In this document: one piece after another, positions 53,985 through 63,427 of the stretch
Numbering within the stretch: the first letter of the stretch is position 1
How the letters are laid out: the number at the start of each line of letters is the position of its first letter
DNA from: Dyadobacter alkalitolerans DSM 23607
Lineage (GTDB): Bacteria > Bacteroidota > Bacteroidia > Cytophagales > Spirosomataceae
Direction: 5' to 3'
NCBI RefSeq assembly: GCF_000428845.1
Contig: NZ_AUAS01000002.1
Span: 248,001 to 312,000, forward strand
Length of the DNA stretch: 64,000 nucleotides
The notes under the pieces: model-generated
Database searches by the model: none
What the model saw: the letters and a program-made list of their open reading frames with translations, nothing else
Told to the model about the DNA's origin: nothing
Translations under genes and position numbers: made by a program

Positions 53985-55067
53985 ATGAAGAGAATTCTCA
54001 TGGTCCTCGGTTTGTGTGCAACAATGCTCCATACAAGCTGTGAATCCAAAAAAGAAGAAAAGGAAGAGGAAGTGAAGTTCCTTGTTACAAGCCCCCTTCA
54101 AAAAGACACACTGGTCACAAAGGAGTATGTTAGCCAGATCCGCGCGATCAGCCACATTGAGCTCCGCGCTTTGGAAAGAGGTTATTTACAAAACATCTAC
54201 GTGGATGAGGGACAGACCGTCAAAAAAGGTCAGTTAATGTTCAAAATCATGCCGATGCTTTATCAGGCTGAACAACAAAAAGCACAGGCAGAGGCCAATT
54301 TTGCAGAAATCGAATTCAAAAACACCAAGTCGCTGGCCGATAGCAATGTAGTTTCCAAAAATGAGCTGGCACTTGCCAAAGCCAAACTGGACAAAGCCAA
54401 AGCAGAACTCGGACTAGCCACAACGCACTTGGGCTTCACAGAAATCCGTGCACCATTCGACGGCATCATGGACCATTTTCAGGTGAGGCTGGGAAGTCTT
54501 TTGGACGAAGGCGATTTGCTCACAACATTGTCTGACAACAGCGAAATGTGGGTGTATTTTAATGTTCCCGAAGCTGAATATCTGGATTATAAAGCCAACG
54601 AAGCGACCGCCGGCATGCTGAATGTAAGCCTCCGCATGGCAAACAATCAAATGTTCCCGCATTCAGGATCGGTGAAAACGATCGAGGCGGATTTCAATAA
54701 TGAAACGGGTAACATCGCATTCCGCGCCACATTCCCTAATCCAAAGAGACTTTTGAGACATGGTGAAACGGGTAATGTCCTCGTAACGGTGCCCATGAAA
54801 AACGCATTGTTGATCCCGCAAAAAGCCACTTTCGAGGTTTTGGAAAAGAAATATGTGTATGTGGTGGATAAGGACAACAAGATCCGGTCGAGGGAAATTG
54901 AAATTGAAGCTGAGCTTCCGCACATCTTCGTTGTGAAATCAGGTCTGAAAGCGGATGACAAGATCCTTCTGGAAGGTTTGCGCCAGGTGAAAGAGAACGA
55001 AAAAATCCACTCCACATTCGTGAAACCTGATTCTGTGATTTCCAATCTGAGTCTGTACGCCGAATAG
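53985..55067 (+). CDS. RND efflux periplasmic adaptor lipoprotein (membrane fusion protein)
   Basis: A 360-residue adaptor with a lipoprotein signal (Cys19 in MLHTSC), an acidic/Lys linker, a barrel-sandwich hybrid (about 50-85 and 150-185: GYLQNIYVDEGQTVKKGQLMF and GFTEIRAPFDGIMDHF), a short helical hairpin between them (about 90-150, AEQQKAQAEANFAEIEFKN, LALAKAKLDKAKAEL), and a beta-barrel/MP domain ending near 340. It is the first gene of a three-gene tripartite efflux operon; the permease gene follows after 28 bp. Confidence 0.93.
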   Translation: MKRILMVLGLCATMLHTSCESKKEEKEEEVKFLVTSPLQKDTLVTKEYVSQIRAISHIELRALERGYLQNIYVDEGQTVKKGQLMFKIMPMLYQAEQQKAQAEANFAEIEFKNTKSLADSNVVSKNELALAKAKLDKAKAELGLATTHLGFTEIRAPFDGIMDHFQVRLGSLLDEGDLLTTLSDNSEMWVYFNVPEAEYLDYKANEATAGMLNVSLRMANNQMFPHSGSVKTIEADFNNETGNIAFRATFPNPKRLLRHGETGNVLVTVPMKNALLIPQKATFEVLEKKYVYVVDKDNKIRSREIEIEAELPHIFVVKSGLKADDKILLEGLRQVKENEKIHSTFVKPDSVISNLSLYAE

Positions 55068-55095
55068 TCAGCTATCTTAAAAAGCACAAAACGAC

Positions 55096-58000
55096 ATGTT
55101 TAATCAATTCATAAGAAGACCTGTATTTGCAATCGTGATCTCGATCATGATCGTATTTATAGGCATCCTGGCGATTGAGAAATTACCCATTTCCCAGTTC
55201 CCGGACATTGCCCCTACCACCGTCAACATCTTCATCGCCTACCCTGGCGCGAGTGCCGATGTTTTAGTAAAATCGACATTGATCACGCTTGAACAAGCCA
55301 TTAACGGGGTTCAGGACATGCGGTACATTGCTACCGATGCAACGAGTGCGGGGGAGGCGACGCTCAGGATCATCTTCGAGCCCGGCACCGACCCCAACGA
55401 CGCCGTGATCCGGGTTAAGACAAGGGTGGATCAGGTTATGCCCCTTTTACCCGAACTGGTTCAGCGTGAAGGGGTAATTATCTCGCCCGTTCAGCCCAGT
55501 ATGTTGATGTACGTTAACCTCTATTCTAAGGAAAAGAGCATTGACGAAAAATTCCTGTTCAACTACGCAACTGTAAAAATGATCCCCGAAATTCAGCGGA
55601 CCAAGGGGATTGCAAGAGCGCAAATATTAGGATCAAGAAGATATGCCATGCGTCTATGGCTGAATCCCGAGCGTATGCGTGCCTACAACATTTCGACGGA
55701 AGAAGTAATGAAGGCGGTGGGCGAGCAAAGTATCGTGGGTCGTCCGGGCCGTATCGGGCAAAGCTCCGGTATAGCAGCCCAGTCGCTGGAATATGTGCTT
55801 ACTTACAAAGGCCGTTACGACAAGCCGGAAGAATACGAAAATATCATCGTCCGCGCCAATGCACAGGGTGAAAGCGTTCACCTTCGAGACATTGCCAAAG
55901 TGGAACTTGGCTCTGAATTCTTCGACATTTATTCCAACCTTGACGGCCATCCTTCGGCGGCGATCGTATTGCGCCAGAACTATGGAAGTAATGCAAGCGA
56001 TGTAATTGAAGAGGTCAAGAAAAAGCTCGACGTGATGAAAGAATCCTTTCCTCCGGGCGTGGATTACAAGATCAGCTATGACGTTTCGCAGTTCCTGGAT
56101 GCGTCTATCGAGCAGGTTATTGACACACTACGCGATGCATTTATCCTGGTTGCGCTCGTTGTTTTTATATTTCTTGGAGACTGGCGCTCTACATTGATCC
56201 CGATCCTGGCCGTGCCGGTTTCGCTGATCGCGGCCTTCTTTGTCATACAGGCTTTCGGGCTTTCGATCAACCTAATTACGTTGTTTGCGCTTGTACTTGC
56301 GATTGGTATTGTGGTCGATGATGCGATTGTCGTCGTCGAGGCCGTCCATGCGAAGTTTGAGGAAGAGCCGGGGATTTCCCCATTTAATGCGGTGAAAAAA
56401 GTGCTTGGTGAGATCAGCGGTGCCATTATCGCGATCACGGCCGTAATGGTTTCGGTATTCCTTCCGATCTCTTTCATGTCGGGTCCGGTGGGAACATTCT
56501 ACCGCCAGTTCTCCATCACAATGGCCAGCTCTATTGTTATCTCAGCCCTTATCGCCTTGACATTGACGCCGGTTTTATGTGCGATGTTATTACATAATCA
56601 CCATGGTCACGAGAAGAAGAAAAACTTCCTTACCAAAGGACTTGACGCTTTCAACAGAACATTTGACAAACTCAAGGGAAGATACGTAAGCTTGCTGAAA
56701 CGAATTGTGAGCCGCAGGGTTGTGACCTGGGTTGTGTTGCTCGGCTTCTGCGCAGGGATTGTTTTTGTAAATAAAATTTTGCCCGCAGGTTTTATTCCAA
56801 ATGAAGACCAGAGCACGATTTATGCCATCATCCAAACGCCTCCGGGGTCTACACTTGAAAAGACTAATGAAGTGTCACGTCGTCTTCAAAAGATATGTGA
56901 AGAAGTAGAAGGAATTGAGTCAGTATCCTCGTTGGCAGGTTACGAAATCATGACGGAAGGTCGCGGTTCCAATGCAGGAACTTGTTTGATCAACTTGAAA
57001 CCATGGCATGACCGCAAGCAGAATGTGAAAGAGATCATGGAAGAACTGGAAAAAGAAACGCGCGGTCTTGGTGCCGTAGTCGAATTCTTCGAACCACCAG
57101 CGATCCCGGGTTTTGGTACATCCGGCGGTTTCTCGATGCGTCTTCTGGATAAAACCTCTGACACGGATTACGCGGAATTTGATAAGATCAATAAAAAATT
57201 CATGGAAGACCTGGCGAAACGTCCTGAGCTTACGGGCTTGTTTACCTTCTTCGCCGCGAACTATCCGCAGTATGAATTGCAGATCGATAACCAGCTTGCC
57301 ATGCAAAAAGGCGTGTCGATCGGTAAAGCAATGGATAACCTGAACATTATGATCGGTAGTACATACGAACAGGGCTTTACAAGGTTCAACCAGTTCTTTA
57401 AAGTGTACGTGCAGTCGGACCCAAGTTTCAGAAGGCTTCCCTCCGATCTTTTGAAATTGTTTGTAAAAAATGACGCAGGCGAAATGGTGCCTTACTCATC
57501 TTTTATGACATTGAAAAAAGGCCAGGGCCCGAACGAGATCACGCGTTTCAACCTCTATAACTCGGCCGCCATCCAGGGACTTCCTGCCAAAGGTTACACC
57601 ACGGCAGATGCCATCGGTGCCATTCGTGAAGTCGCAGCGAAGACATTACCACAGGGTTATGACATCGCTTTCGAAGGTCTTTCCTATGATGAATCAATCC
57701 GTGGAAATGAGTCACTGGTTGTATTTGCGATCGTTTTGGCCTTCGTTTACTTTGTGTTGGCTGCGCAGTATGAGAGCTTTATCATTCCTTTTGCGGTTGT
57801 GCTGTCCCTGCCGGTTGGGGTGTTTGGTTCTTTCCTTTTGCTCAAATTAATGGGGCTGGAAAATAACATTTACGCACAGATCGGTTTGATCATGCTCGTC
57901 GGGCTGCTGGGTAAGAACGCCGTCCTGATCGTCGAGTTTGCCGTCCAGAAACGGCAGCAGGGCGAAACCATTCTTAATGCTGCTATCGAAGGTGCCAGGG

Positions 58001-58302
58001 TTCGTTTCCGTCCGATTTTGATGACGTCATTCGCATTCGTTGCCGGTTTGATCCCTTTGATCATTGCCACCGGTGCAGGTGCCATTGGTAACCGCACGAT
58101 CGGTGCATCTGCGATGGGCGGAATGCTCTTCGGAACCATTTTCGGAGTAATCATTATCCCGGGATTGTACTACATATTTGGTACGCTGGCCGATGGCAGA
58201 AAAATGATCAAAGACGAGGAAGACGGCTCGCTTACCGAACAATTCGTTCACGCAGTCGACATTTTCCCTCATACACAAGAAACGCAAAATGATGAGCAAT
58301 AA
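55096..58302 (+). CDS. RND efflux permease, AcrB/HAE1 family
   Basis: A 1068-residue inner-membrane proton-driven pump with the usual twelve-helix, two-porter-loop layout. The N-terminus FNQFIRRPVFAIVISIMIVF, the GDWRSTLIPILAVPVSLI segment near 374, the helix-4 region LALVLAIGIVVDDAIVVVEA with adjacent Asp residues for proton relay, and the helix-10 part GLLGKNAVLIVEFAVQKRQQ are all present. The subunit would export hydrophobic or amphiphilic compounds with the adaptor before and the outer membrane channel after it; its last 14 bp overlap the channel gene. Confidence 0.95.
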   Translation: MFNQFIRRPVFAIVISIMIVFIGILAIEKLPISQFPDIAPTTVNIFIAYPGASADVLVKSTLITLEQAINGVQDMRYIATDATSAGEATLRIIFEPGTDPNDAVIRVKTRVDQVMPLLPELVQREGVIISPVQPSMLMYVNLYSKEKSIDEKFLFNYATVKMIPEIQRTKGIARAQILGSRRYAMRLWLNPERMRAYNISTEEVMKAVGEQSIVGRPGRIGQSSGIAAQSLEYVLTYKGRYDKPEEYENIIVRANAQGESVHLRDIAKVELGSEFFDIYSNLDGHPSAAIVLRQNYGSNASDVIEEVKKKLDVMKESFPPGVDYKISYDVSQFLDASIEQVIDTLRDAFILVALVVFIFLGDWRSTLIPILAVPVSLIAAFFVIQAFGLSINLITLFALVLAIGIVVDDAIVVVEAVHAKFEEEPGISPFNAVKKVLGEISGAIIAITAVMVSVFLPISFMSGPVGTFYRQFSITMASSIVISALIALTLTPVLCAMLLHNHHGHEKKKNFLTKGLDAFNRTFDKLKGRYVSLLKRIVSRRVVTWVVLLGFCAGIVFVNKILPAGFIPNEDQSTIYAIIQTPPGSTLEKTNEVSRRLQKICEEVEGIESVSSLAGYEIMTEGRGSNAGTCLINLKPWHDRKQNVKEIMEELEKETRGLGAVVEFFEPPAIPGFGTSGGFSMRLLDKTSDTDYAEFDKINKKFMEDLAKRPELTGLFTFFAANYPQYELQIDNQLAMQKGVSIGKAMDNLNIMIGSTYEQGFTRFNQFFKVYVQSDPSFRRLPSDLLKLFVKNDAGEMVPYSSFMTLKKGQGPNEITRFNLYNSAAIQGLPAKGYTTADAIGAIREVAAKTLPQGYDIAFEGLSYDESIRGNESLVVFAIVLAFVYFVLAAQYESFIIPFAVVLSLPVGVFGSFLLLKLMGLENNIYAQIGLIMLVGLLGKNAVLIVEFAVQKRQQGETILNAAIEGARVRFRPILMTSFAFVAGLIPLIIATGAGAIGNRTIGASAMGGMLFGTIFGVIIIPGLYYIFGTLADGRKMIKDEEDGSLTEQFVHAVDIFPHTQETQNDEQ

Positions 58303-59731
58303 AAGAGTATTGACGTGGGTAGGGATTACATTTATTGCCCTCACCTACACCGCTTGCAACGCCCCTTCTCAGGTCCAGAGATCTCCGAATAAAACATTAT
58401 CAGCTGCCTACAATGGTCAGGCAGCTGATTCCACAAACAATGTGGGAAAGATGAGATGGAAGGATTATTTCACAGATCCGCAACTGGCTGCCCTGATCGA
58501 CACGGCTTTGCACAACAACCAGGAACTGAACATTACGTTGCAGGAAATCGAGATCTCCCGCAACGAGATCCGCGCCCGGAAAGGGGAATATCTGCCTTTT
58601 GTAGGATTAAGAGGCGGCGCTGGCATCGAGAAAGCGGGTCGTTACACGCAGGTCGGTTCCAGTGAAGCCACGACGGAGATCAAGCCGGGACGTGAAACCC
58701 CCGAGCCGCTTCCGGACTTTGTTGTCGCCGCCTATGCGCGCTGGGAAGTGGATATCTGGCACAAGCTGCGCAATGCTAAGAAGGCTGCCGTGAACCGTTA
58801 TCTGTCTTCGGTGGAAGGTAAAAATTTCATGATGACAAACATTGTCTCCGAAATTGCCAACTCCTATTACGAACTCCTGGCGCTCGACACGCAGCTGAAC
58901 ATTGTTACGCAAAACATTGAAATTCAAACGAATGCATTGCGGATCGTAAAAATGCAGAAAGAAGCGACGCGGGTTACGGAGCTGGCTGTGCGCAGGTTTG
59001 AAGCACAAGTGCTGAATACGCAAAACCGCCAGTATGCCCTCCGTCAGCGGATCGTGGAAACGGAAAACCGGATCAATTTCCTTTTGGGACGATATCCGCA
59101 GCCGGTTTTAAGAAACGCTCAAAATTTCGAGAACAGCCTGCCAGCCGTGATCCACGCCGGAATTCCTTCCCAGCTGATGGAAAACCGTCCCGATGTAAGA
59201 CAAGCAGAACAGGATCTTGAAGCTTCAAAACTGGATGTCTTGGTTGCCAGGGCGAACTTTTATCCTTCATTAGGGCTGAATGCAGCAATAGGTTTACAGG
59301 CATTCAATCCAATTTATCTGGGTAATGTTCCTAAATCACTGATGTCGACATTAGTAGCAGATCTGGCCGGCCCGCTGATCAATAAAAACGCAATCCAGGC
59401 CACCTATAAAAGCGCCAACGCACGTCAGATTCAGGCCATCTACAATTACGAGCGCACCGTTTTGAATGCTTATATCGAAGTGGTAAACCAGTTGTCGAAC
59501 ATCAGCAACCTGGAACAAAGCTATGCAACCAAATCCCAGGAAGTAGCGGCTTTGACGGAGTCAACCAACATTGCCAACCGCCTCTTCACTTCGGCAAGAG
59601 CAGATTATGTGGAAGTGTTATTAACGCAACGAGAAGCATTGGAATCGAGATTTGATTTGATCGAAACGAAGATGCAGCAGATCAATGCGACGGTGAACAT
59701 TTACCGCGCGCTGGGTGGAGGCTGGAATTGA
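58289..59731 (+). CDS. RND efflux outer membrane channel lipoprotein (TolC/NodT family)
   Basis: A 480-residue outer membrane factor. The N-terminus has a lipoprotein signal (ALTYTAC; the Met at 58292 may be the true start, 58289 being the first ATG), followed by two repeats of coiled-coil/strand pairs: LHNNQELNITLQEIEISRNEIRARKGE-type (split over 70-96) and SQLMENRPDVRQAEQDLEAS near 292-311, ending in LTQREALESRFDLIETKMQQ. It forms the trimeric tunnel of the efflux system. The start overlaps the permease gene by 14 bp, so translation is coupled. It is followed by a structured repeat array. Confidence 0.93.
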   Translation: MMSNKRVLTWVGITFIALTYTACNAPSQVQRSPNKTLSAAYNGQAADSTNNVGKMRWKDYFTDPQLAALIDTALHNNQELNITLQEIEISRNEIRARKGEYLPFVGLRGGAGIEKAGRYTQVGSSEATTEIKPGRETPEPLPDFVVAAYARWEVDIWHKLRNAKKAAVNRYLSSVEGKNFMMTNIVSEIANSYYELLALDTQLNIVTQNIEIQTNALRIVKMQKEATRVTELAVRRFEAQVLNTQNRQYALRQRIVETENRINFLLGRYPQPVLRNAQNFENSLPAVIHAGIPSQLMENRPDVRQAEQDLEASKLDVLVARANFYPSLGLNAAIGLQAFNPIYLGNVPKSLMSTLVADLAGPLINKNAIQATYKSANARQIQAIYNYERTVLNAYIEVVNQLSNISNLEQSYATKSQEVAALTESTNIANRLFTSARADYVEVLLTQREALESRFDLIETKMQQINATVNIYRALGGGWN

Positions 59732-59746
59732 TTTAGTGCTTATCAG

Positions 59747-60075
59747 TTACCGGCGGATTAAAATCCGCCGGTAAAAATTTATCGGGCCTCTGGCCCTTTT
59801 CTCTGCCCAACAAGAGCCAGAGGCTCGACCCATATCCTACCTGCGGGTTTAAACCCGCAGCAAAAAACCCGCCGGGCCTAGGGCCCTCTTTCTTTGCCTT
59901 AAAAGAGCCAGAGGCTCGACCCATATCCTACCTGCGGATTTAAATCCGCAGCAAAAAGCCCGCCGGGCCGATGGCCCTTTTCTCTGCCCAACAAGAGCCA
60001 GCGGCTCGACCTATATCCTACCTGAGGGTTTAAATCCGCAGCAAACAAATCCGCCGGGCCGATGGCCCTTTTTTC
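59747..60075. repeat. tandem array of ~91-bp structured repeats with covarying palindromes
   Basis: Period 90-91 bp (anchor GGGCC at 59784, 59874, 59965 and 60056). Each unit has three dyads: GGGCC-N3-GGCCC, GAGCC-N3-GGCTC, and a 20-bp palindrome CTGCGGGTTTAAACCCGCAG (59841-59860) that becomes CTGCGGATTTAAATCCGCAG (59932-59951), a matched G-to-A/C-to-T change on both arms. Unit 3 (60022-60041) is imperfect. A related dyad with 13-bp perfect arms (59747-59759 and 59762-59774) starts the array. It lies between the efflux operon end and the DUF4198 gene, both of which read into it. The open stretch on the minus strand through it is not considered a gene. Confidence 0.9.
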
Positions 60076-60085
60076 TCCTAAACCC

Positions 60086-60802
60086 TTACTTCTCCACGCC
60101 TACCAACAGAGTAGCGCAGCGCCAGATTGCTTTATAGGGCTTGCCGAAATGGTCTCCTTCGGTTTTTTCTGTGGTTGATGCTTCCAATTTGTAAGTGCCG
60201 GGCCAGACTGGGGTGAATTCTGCAACACCGTTGGCGCCTGAGTTTACATTGCGGTTCCAGCCGCTGGGTGAGGAAACGCTTACATGCAATTTTTCAGCAG
60301 GCTTTCCTTTCAAAATAGTGGTTAGCTGAGCCCTCTGATTTACTTTGAATGCTTTTCCGGCATCAGCAAAAACGCTGATTTCGTTGCCATTTGCAGCCGC
60401 TTCATTTCCTGCCAGCGACTTTCCGACTTTTACAATTGCCCCGGCATTGAATTGGTAAATGGTCGATCCGCCCAGGTCCTTGGCTGCTTTGCTGATGGAT
60501 AATGTGTAAACGCCGTCTTTTTCTGGCGTAAATTCTGAGGTGAAATGATCTTCACCGGCTGTGACCGGAAGTTTTACTTTTTGCTTGTCTGGCGTGGTGA
60601 GCCAGAGTTCGAACTCCTTTACATCGGAATACCAGTCAGCGAGCTTTTCGGGCTTGTCGTCCGGCTCGGCGTACACGATTTTTACACTTTGCTTTTGTCC
60701 CGCTCTACCCGTTGTCCTGCTTTCGATCCAGAGTGCGTGCGCAAACAAGTTGGCAGCACTGCAAAGCATGAGCGCGGCGAAGAATATGACTTTTTTTAAC
60801 AT
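60086..60802 (-). CDS. periplasmic DUF4198 protein
   Basis: A 238-residue exported protein; the signal peptide MLKKVIFFAALMLCSAANLF ends at about 21 and the mature form would start HALWIES, the conserved N-terminal AHxxW of DUF4198. The rest is two beta-sandwich domains (FELWLTTPDKQKVKLPV, DGVYTLSISKAAK; FTPVWPGTYKLEASTTEKTE). Family members include the NikK-like periplasmic partners of nickel/cobalt uptake. It is the last gene of a leftward operon after a PepSY protein (33-bp gap). A metal role is plausible and inferred. Confidence 0.85.
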   Translation of the reverse strand: MLKKVIFFAALMLCSAANLFAHALWIESRTTGRAGQKQSVKIVYAEPDDKPEKLADWYSDVKEFELWLTTPDKQKVKLPVTAGEDHFTSEFTPEKDGVYTLSISKAAKDLGGSTIYQFNAGAIVKVGKSLAGNEAAANGNEISVFADAGKAFKVNQRAQLTTILKGKPAEKLHVSVSSPSGWNRNVNSGANGVAEFTPVWPGTYKLEASTTEKTEGDHFGKPYKAIWRCATLLVGVEK

Positions 60803-60835
60803 AATGAGTGGTTTTGAAATAGATAAATAAATGGG

Positions 60836-62098
60836 TCAGGAGACCTTGTCAGCGGGCTTTTGGATCCTGGGCTTGAATGCTCTTTTTTCTGAAACCACTT
60901 TGGCTACCAATGTGCTTTCGGCCATTTTGAGATTTTTGGCTTTGGCTTTTTTACCTGTTTTGCTGCCAAACCCTTTGCGGTTCCACCAAACGATAAACCC
61001 TGTCACCGGCAAGGATGCGCCGATGAGCGAAGCCAGAAATGCAAGCACTTTGCCCGGAAATCCAAGGATGCTCCCTACGTGAATGTCGTAATTCATACGC
61101 CGCAGTTTCGCTCCGAAAGCAGCCTCTTCAAATGGCTTTCCATATATCGCATTGGGGGGCAATTGTTTAGCCGTGTGCTGGTCAAATGTGTAGCTGAGCG
61201 CGTTGTAAAACTGGCCTGTGCTCGGATAAACGGTTACAAATATCGCAGATGACGCTTTTGCGGTGTCTGGAAAGCTGTAATAGAAGCCGTTCGATTCCGG
61301 GTGTCTGGCGATTGTGGTTTGCCAGGCTTTATCTATCGCCTGCTCTGGCGTAAAGAATTTGTGTGCATTCGTTGAATCGGATTTTGTGCGGTCACGGCCT
61401 TCAAGCGCCTGTCCGCCGGACGTAACCCAGTAAAGCCCTTTGCTATACCATTCAATGCCATAAACCATTCCGGTAAGCGCGATAGCCAGCAGGAAGAGGA
61501 GTGAATAAAATCCCAGCACATTGTGCAGATCCAGGTTGATGCGCTTCCAGGTGCCGTTCCATTTGATCTTGAAACTCTTGTCAGTGGTGCTTTTCGTCCA
61601 TTTTTTGGGATACCACCAAATGAGACCCGTGATCAGCAAAATGACAAAAACCAATGTGCCGTAATTCACAACCGGCCGGCCGATCTCAAAAGGCAGCCAT
61701 AAAAAACGGTGACCATTCAGCACCCAGCGGAAGAAATCGGCCTCCCCTTTTTTGTGCACCTGTTCACTGATCACTTTTCCCGTGTAGGGATCCACACGCA
61801 AGGTAACATTAGGTCCGCGACGCTCGCCCAAGCCCAAGTAAATCGCCCTGCCCTGCTGATAAGTGGCATAACTCATTTTCAAACCAGGGTGTTTCTCTGC
61901 ACCGATCTTCATGAGCTGTGAAGGCATTAACACAGCCTTATCTTGCTTTTCAACCCGGGTTTCCGGCTCCAAAAGGCCAGTAATTTCGTCGTTGAAAACC
62001 CAAACGCAGCCGGTTATGCAAACGATGAAAACGATAATCCCCGAAATAAGGCCGAGCCAGAGATGCAGCCAGTTGTTGATTTTTTTGAAGGTAGACAT
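60836..62098 (-). CDS. PepSY-associated transmembrane protein
   Basis: A 420-residue inner-membrane protein with the PepSY_TM layout: first helix (about 12-36, WLHLWLGLISGIIVFIVCIT), a periplasmic PepSY-like segment (VTLRVDPYTGKVISE near 98-112), helices near 145-165 and 200-222, a second periplasmic stretch and a last helix near 345-372. Conserved His residues (WLHLWLG, NGHRFLWLP, LDLHNVLGFYS, NYDIHVGS) are typical haem-ligand positions of ferric-reductase-like members. It follows the DUF4374 lipoprotein gene by 46 bp. In Bacteroidota this neighbourhood accompanies siderophore uptake. Confidence 0.88.
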   Translation of the reverse strand: MSTFKKINNWLHLWLGLISGIIVFIVCITGCVWVFNDEITGLLEPETRVEKQDKAVLMPSQLMKIGAEKHPGLKMSYATYQQGRAIYLGLGERRGPNVTLRVDPYTGKVISEQVHKKGEADFFRWVLNGHRFLWLPFEIGRPVVNYGTLVFVILLITGLIWWYPKKWTKSTTDKSFKIKWNGTWKRINLDLHNVLGFYSLLFLLAIALTGMVYGIEWYSKGLYWVTSGGQALEGRDRTKSDSTNAHKFFTPEQAIDKAWQTTIARHPESNGFYYSFPDTAKASSAIFVTVYPSTGQFYNALSYTFDQHTAKQLPPNAIYGKPFEEAAFGAKLRRMNYDIHVGSILGFPGKVLAFLASLIGASLPVTGFIVWWNRKGFGSKTGKKAKAKNLKMAESTLVAKVVSEKRAFKPRIQKPADKVS

Positions 62099-62144
62099 GA
62101 AAAGCCCTGGTTTGAATGTGATAGGATTGTGGGTTGCCGAGCGG

Positions 62145-63392
62145 CTATTCGTAGTTCAGCACATTGATCGCCGTGATCACGCCACCTTCTACTTTCAGGC
62201 CGCGCGTTCCTTTCGCTGCCACAGCGTCAACTTCATAGACATTGCTCGCGCCGTCCGTTTGGGTGATGCCGATGTAACCGGATTTTCCGTCTTTAGGTGT
62301 ATAATTGGTTGTGGTAACATTGGCAATGTTGGCCGCATCGGGCATGCCTTCGATCCATTTGAATGTTTGGTCGTAAACATTCACCGCTGCAAAGCGTTTT
62401 CCAATGGCATACGCGCCTTTTTCAGCCGGGCTTGTCATGGTAAGAATGAAATTTCCTTTGCCTACATAAAGCTGCGAGCTAATATTGTAACCACCTGCTG
62501 CCTGCTCAACATTGAATAAATAACTCTTGTCAAACTCAGTCGTTCCCGCCTTGATACGCACGATCGCAGAAGGTTTTGTAGAAGTGATCTTGCCATTGTT
62601 TGTCCCAACCGAAGCCGAATAAGCATACACATCGCCCTGCTCATCCACAGCGAGTCCGTTATTGAAATAGCGGCCGATGAAACCAATGCGGTTGTCCCTG
62701 ATCACTTTTTCAACGGTCAGTGCGGGATAGGAAAGTACCGCGATCCAAGCGCTGTCCGGATAAGCCGTTCCGAATGCGTCGGGAGCAACGCCTTTGATGC
62801 TCATATAGGGCGCAAAAACCTTATCCCCCACCTGCGTAGCCCACGTAAAATGTGCGCGTTCGCCGTTTCCCGCCAGCTTTACAATGTTAACCTGTGCCTC
62901 GCCTACAATTTTGGACTGTGCTGCATCAATGCGGTAAAATGAAGCGCTTTCGTTGCCTGAACGCGGCACTTTAATGGTCAGCACGTCATCTGCGACCGGT
63001 GCAAAAACCTGAACAGTCTCAGCCTGAAAATCAGACACTTTGTTAAGTTCTCCCTTGCCGTCGAGGTTGTAAGTAGTCACTGCGCCTGGGTTTCCCTGTC
63101 CGTAAAGCAGACTGAAAAACCGATTTTTGTGCGTGACATAATAGCGGTAAGTGCCGTCCTGTTCTTTGCCATTTCCAACTGTGGACACAGTGCCCGAAGT
63201 CAGACTTTCGGCTGTCAGCAAATAGTCTGCGATGCCCGTCGAACCCACTGGAAGTGCCGAGATCACATATTTGGTTTTGCCTCCTTCTCCACCGCCTGGT
63301 GTAGGGTTAACATTGTTGTCGTCACTGGTGCAGGCTGCCAGGAATATGCCGAGGCCAAGGCCCAGCGTAATGCTTTTGATTGCGCTTTTCAT
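62145..63392 (-). CDS. DUF4374 lipoprotein
   Basis: A 415-residue lipoprotein (Cys21 in FLAAC) with a Gly-rich linker (TPGGGEGG) and a beta-propeller-like body: repeated blades such as YRYYVTHKNRFFSLLYGQG, DVLTIKVPRSGNESASFYRI and YVGKGNFILTMTSP. DUF4374 proteins are often encoded beside TonB receptors and PepSY proteins for iron or haem-type compounds and may bind the substrate at the surface. Here it lies between the receptor (35 bp upstream) and the PepSY gene. Confidence 0.88.
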   Translation of the reverse strand: MKSAIKSITLGLGLGIFLAACTSDDNNVNPTPGGGEGGKTKYVISALPVGSTGIADYLLTAESLTSGTVSTVGNGKEQDGTYRYYVTHKNRFFSLLYGQGNPGAVTTYNLDGKGELNKVSDFQAETVQVFAPVADDVLTIKVPRSGNESASFYRIDAAQSKIVGEAQVNIVKLAGNGERAHFTWATQVGDKVFAPYMSIKGVAPDAFGTAYPDSAWIAVLSYPALTVEKVIRDNRIGFIGRYFNNGLAVDEQGDVYAYSASVGTNNGKITSTKPSAIVRIKAGTTEFDKSYLFNVEQAAGGYNISSQLYVGKGNFILTMTSPAEKGAYAIGKRFAAVNVYDQTFKWIEGMPDAANIANVTTTNYTPKDGKSGYIGITQTDGASNVYEVDAVAAKGTRGLKVEGGVITAINVLNYE

Positions 63393-63427
63393 TTTTTGGA
63401 TTAGAATAAAATATATGTAGTAGAAAA

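Noticed and set aside
59733..59924. 63-codon minus-strand frame through the repeat array
   Set aside because: The frame is made of palindromic repeat units, and similar frames in repeats are often wrongly annotated as small proteins.
59747..60075. CRISPR array
   Set aside because: Units are about 91 bp with internal palindromes and near-identical content, there are no unique spacers between short repeats, and no cas genes are present.
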